From positions 1-5,592 of the forward strand of contig JAUXGG010000134.1 of NCBI GenBank assembly GCA_030622265.1: DNA of 5,592 nt, read 5' to 3'. Position 1 is the first letter of the stretch; each line of letters starts with the position of its first letter. The notes under the pieces were generated by a model that did no database searches, was not told the origin of the DNA, and saw nothing but the letters and a program-made list of their open reading frames with translations. Source of the stretch: Candidatus Eiseniibacteriota bacterium (GTDB taxonomy: Bacteria; Arandabacterota; Arandabacteria; Arandabacterales; Arandabacteraceae). The position numbers and the translations under genes were made by a program. This document shows positions 5,151-5,592 of this stretch, in pieces.

Positions 5151-5592
5151 GCGCCGATAAAGGACTGGTAGAAAACGCTGCAGGACGGTTGGTCCCGAAA
5201 GTGGTCAACGGGAAAGAGCAGGTACCTTTCGCAGGTGTGGCTAAGCACAAGCCTTCGGGAGCCAAGGCGGCCCCGTCGCTTGCATCCTGCGCGGATTTCC
5301 CGGCCGATGGCAACAAGGTGGTGAAGGTTCTTAAGGCCGCTCTCAAGGCCGCGGGCCTTAAGGACGGCATGACCATCTCCACTCACCATCACTTGAGAAA
5401 CGGCGATTTCGTGGCCAATATGGTCTTCGATGCCGTGAGTGAGATGGGCATCAAGGACACCATGTGGTTTCCCAGCGCGTCTTTCCCATGCCACTCCCAT
5501 AATATCCAGCACCTGGACAGCGGCGTGATTCACCACATCGAGGGGAGCATGAACGGTCCCCTCGGCGAATACTGCTCCCGCGGTAAGATGAG
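5147..5592 (+). CDS. citF: Citrate lyase alpha subunit CitF, N-terminal part
   Basis: These are the first 148 residues of the acyl-ACP transferase subunit, which swaps acetate for citrate on the carrier protein so that CitE can cleave citryl-ACP. The full protein is usually a little over 500 residues, so about 70% lies beyond the window. Typical features are NAAGRLVPKVVNGKEQVPFAGV near the N-terminus (10-31), GLKDGMTIS followed by HHHLRNGDFVANMVFDAV, and NGPLGEYCSRGKM at the window edge, corresponding to GLRGPLAEEISRG of E. coli CitF. The start is set by ATG 5147 with GGAGGG upstream, and it overlaps the preceding stop as ATGA. The CitD-E-F order of known cit operons is kept. The ligase CitC and the prosthetic-group enzymes CitX and CitG are not in the window and would be expected nearby or elsewhere. 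A citramalate lyase alpha subunit would look the same at this level. Confidence 0.93.
   Translation, partial: MSADKGLVENAAGRLVPKVVNGKEQVPFAGVAKHKPSGAKAAPSLASCADFPADGNKVVKVLKAALKAAGLKDGMTISTHHHLRNGDFVANMVFDAVSEMGIKDTMWFPSASFPCHSHNIQHLDSGVIHHIEGSMNGPLGEYCSRGKM

Noticed and set aside
4919..5536. Minus-strand open frame of 205 codons across the CitE-CitF junction.
   Set aside because: It lies opposite two well-supported genes; the product is compositionally odd and resembles nothing I recognise.

Overview
The window is a fragment of one operon, entirely on the + strand, encoding enzymes of tricarboxylic and related hydroxy-acid metabolism. It is cut at both ends. Reading order: (1) the C-terminal end of an isocitrate/isopropylmalate dehydrogenase-family enzyme; (2) a 602-residue aconitase-superfamily hydro-lyase with large and small domains fused; (3) a separate LeuC/HacA-type large subunit; (4) its LeuD/HacB-type small subunit; (5) a citrate lyase acyl-carrier (CitD, gamma) domain fused to a citrate lyase beta subunit (CitE); (6) the first 148 residues of the citrate lyase alpha subunit (CitF). 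Gaps between genes are 69, 10 and 54 bases, then overlaps of 1 and 4 bases. I see no terminator or convincing promoter inside, so transcription probably starts upstream of the window and continues past its end. No stretch over 300 bases lacks a gene.

The organism looks like a bacterium of moderately high GC with G/C-rich third positions but regular use of AGG and ATA codons. Citrate-lyase-type enzymes beside unusual aconitase-family hydro-lyases fit an anaerobe, for example a member of the Desulfobacterota/Syntrophobacterales type. That placement is inference from gene content and style; nothing here fixes the taxon.

The simplest joint reading is a citrate module: dehydrogenase (isocitrate to or from 2-oxoglutarate), aconitase-like hydro-lyase (citrate to or from isocitrate) and citrate lyase (citrate to acetate plus oxaloacetate). 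It could run as citrate breakdown or as the citrate-cleaving arm of a reductive cycle without ATP-citrate lyase. The second, split hydro-lyase is not explained by that scheme. It is the one translationally coupled to the lyase genes, which leaves open a parallel substrate such as citramalate/mesaconate.

Details that stand out: altered active-site positions in the fused hydro-lyase; a non-standard substrate loop in the split small subunit; a shifted serine in the CitD domain; a 15-bp tandem duplication carrying a possible 12-codon coupled mini-ORF before the small-subunit gene; and an inverted repeat before the fused hydro-lyase.
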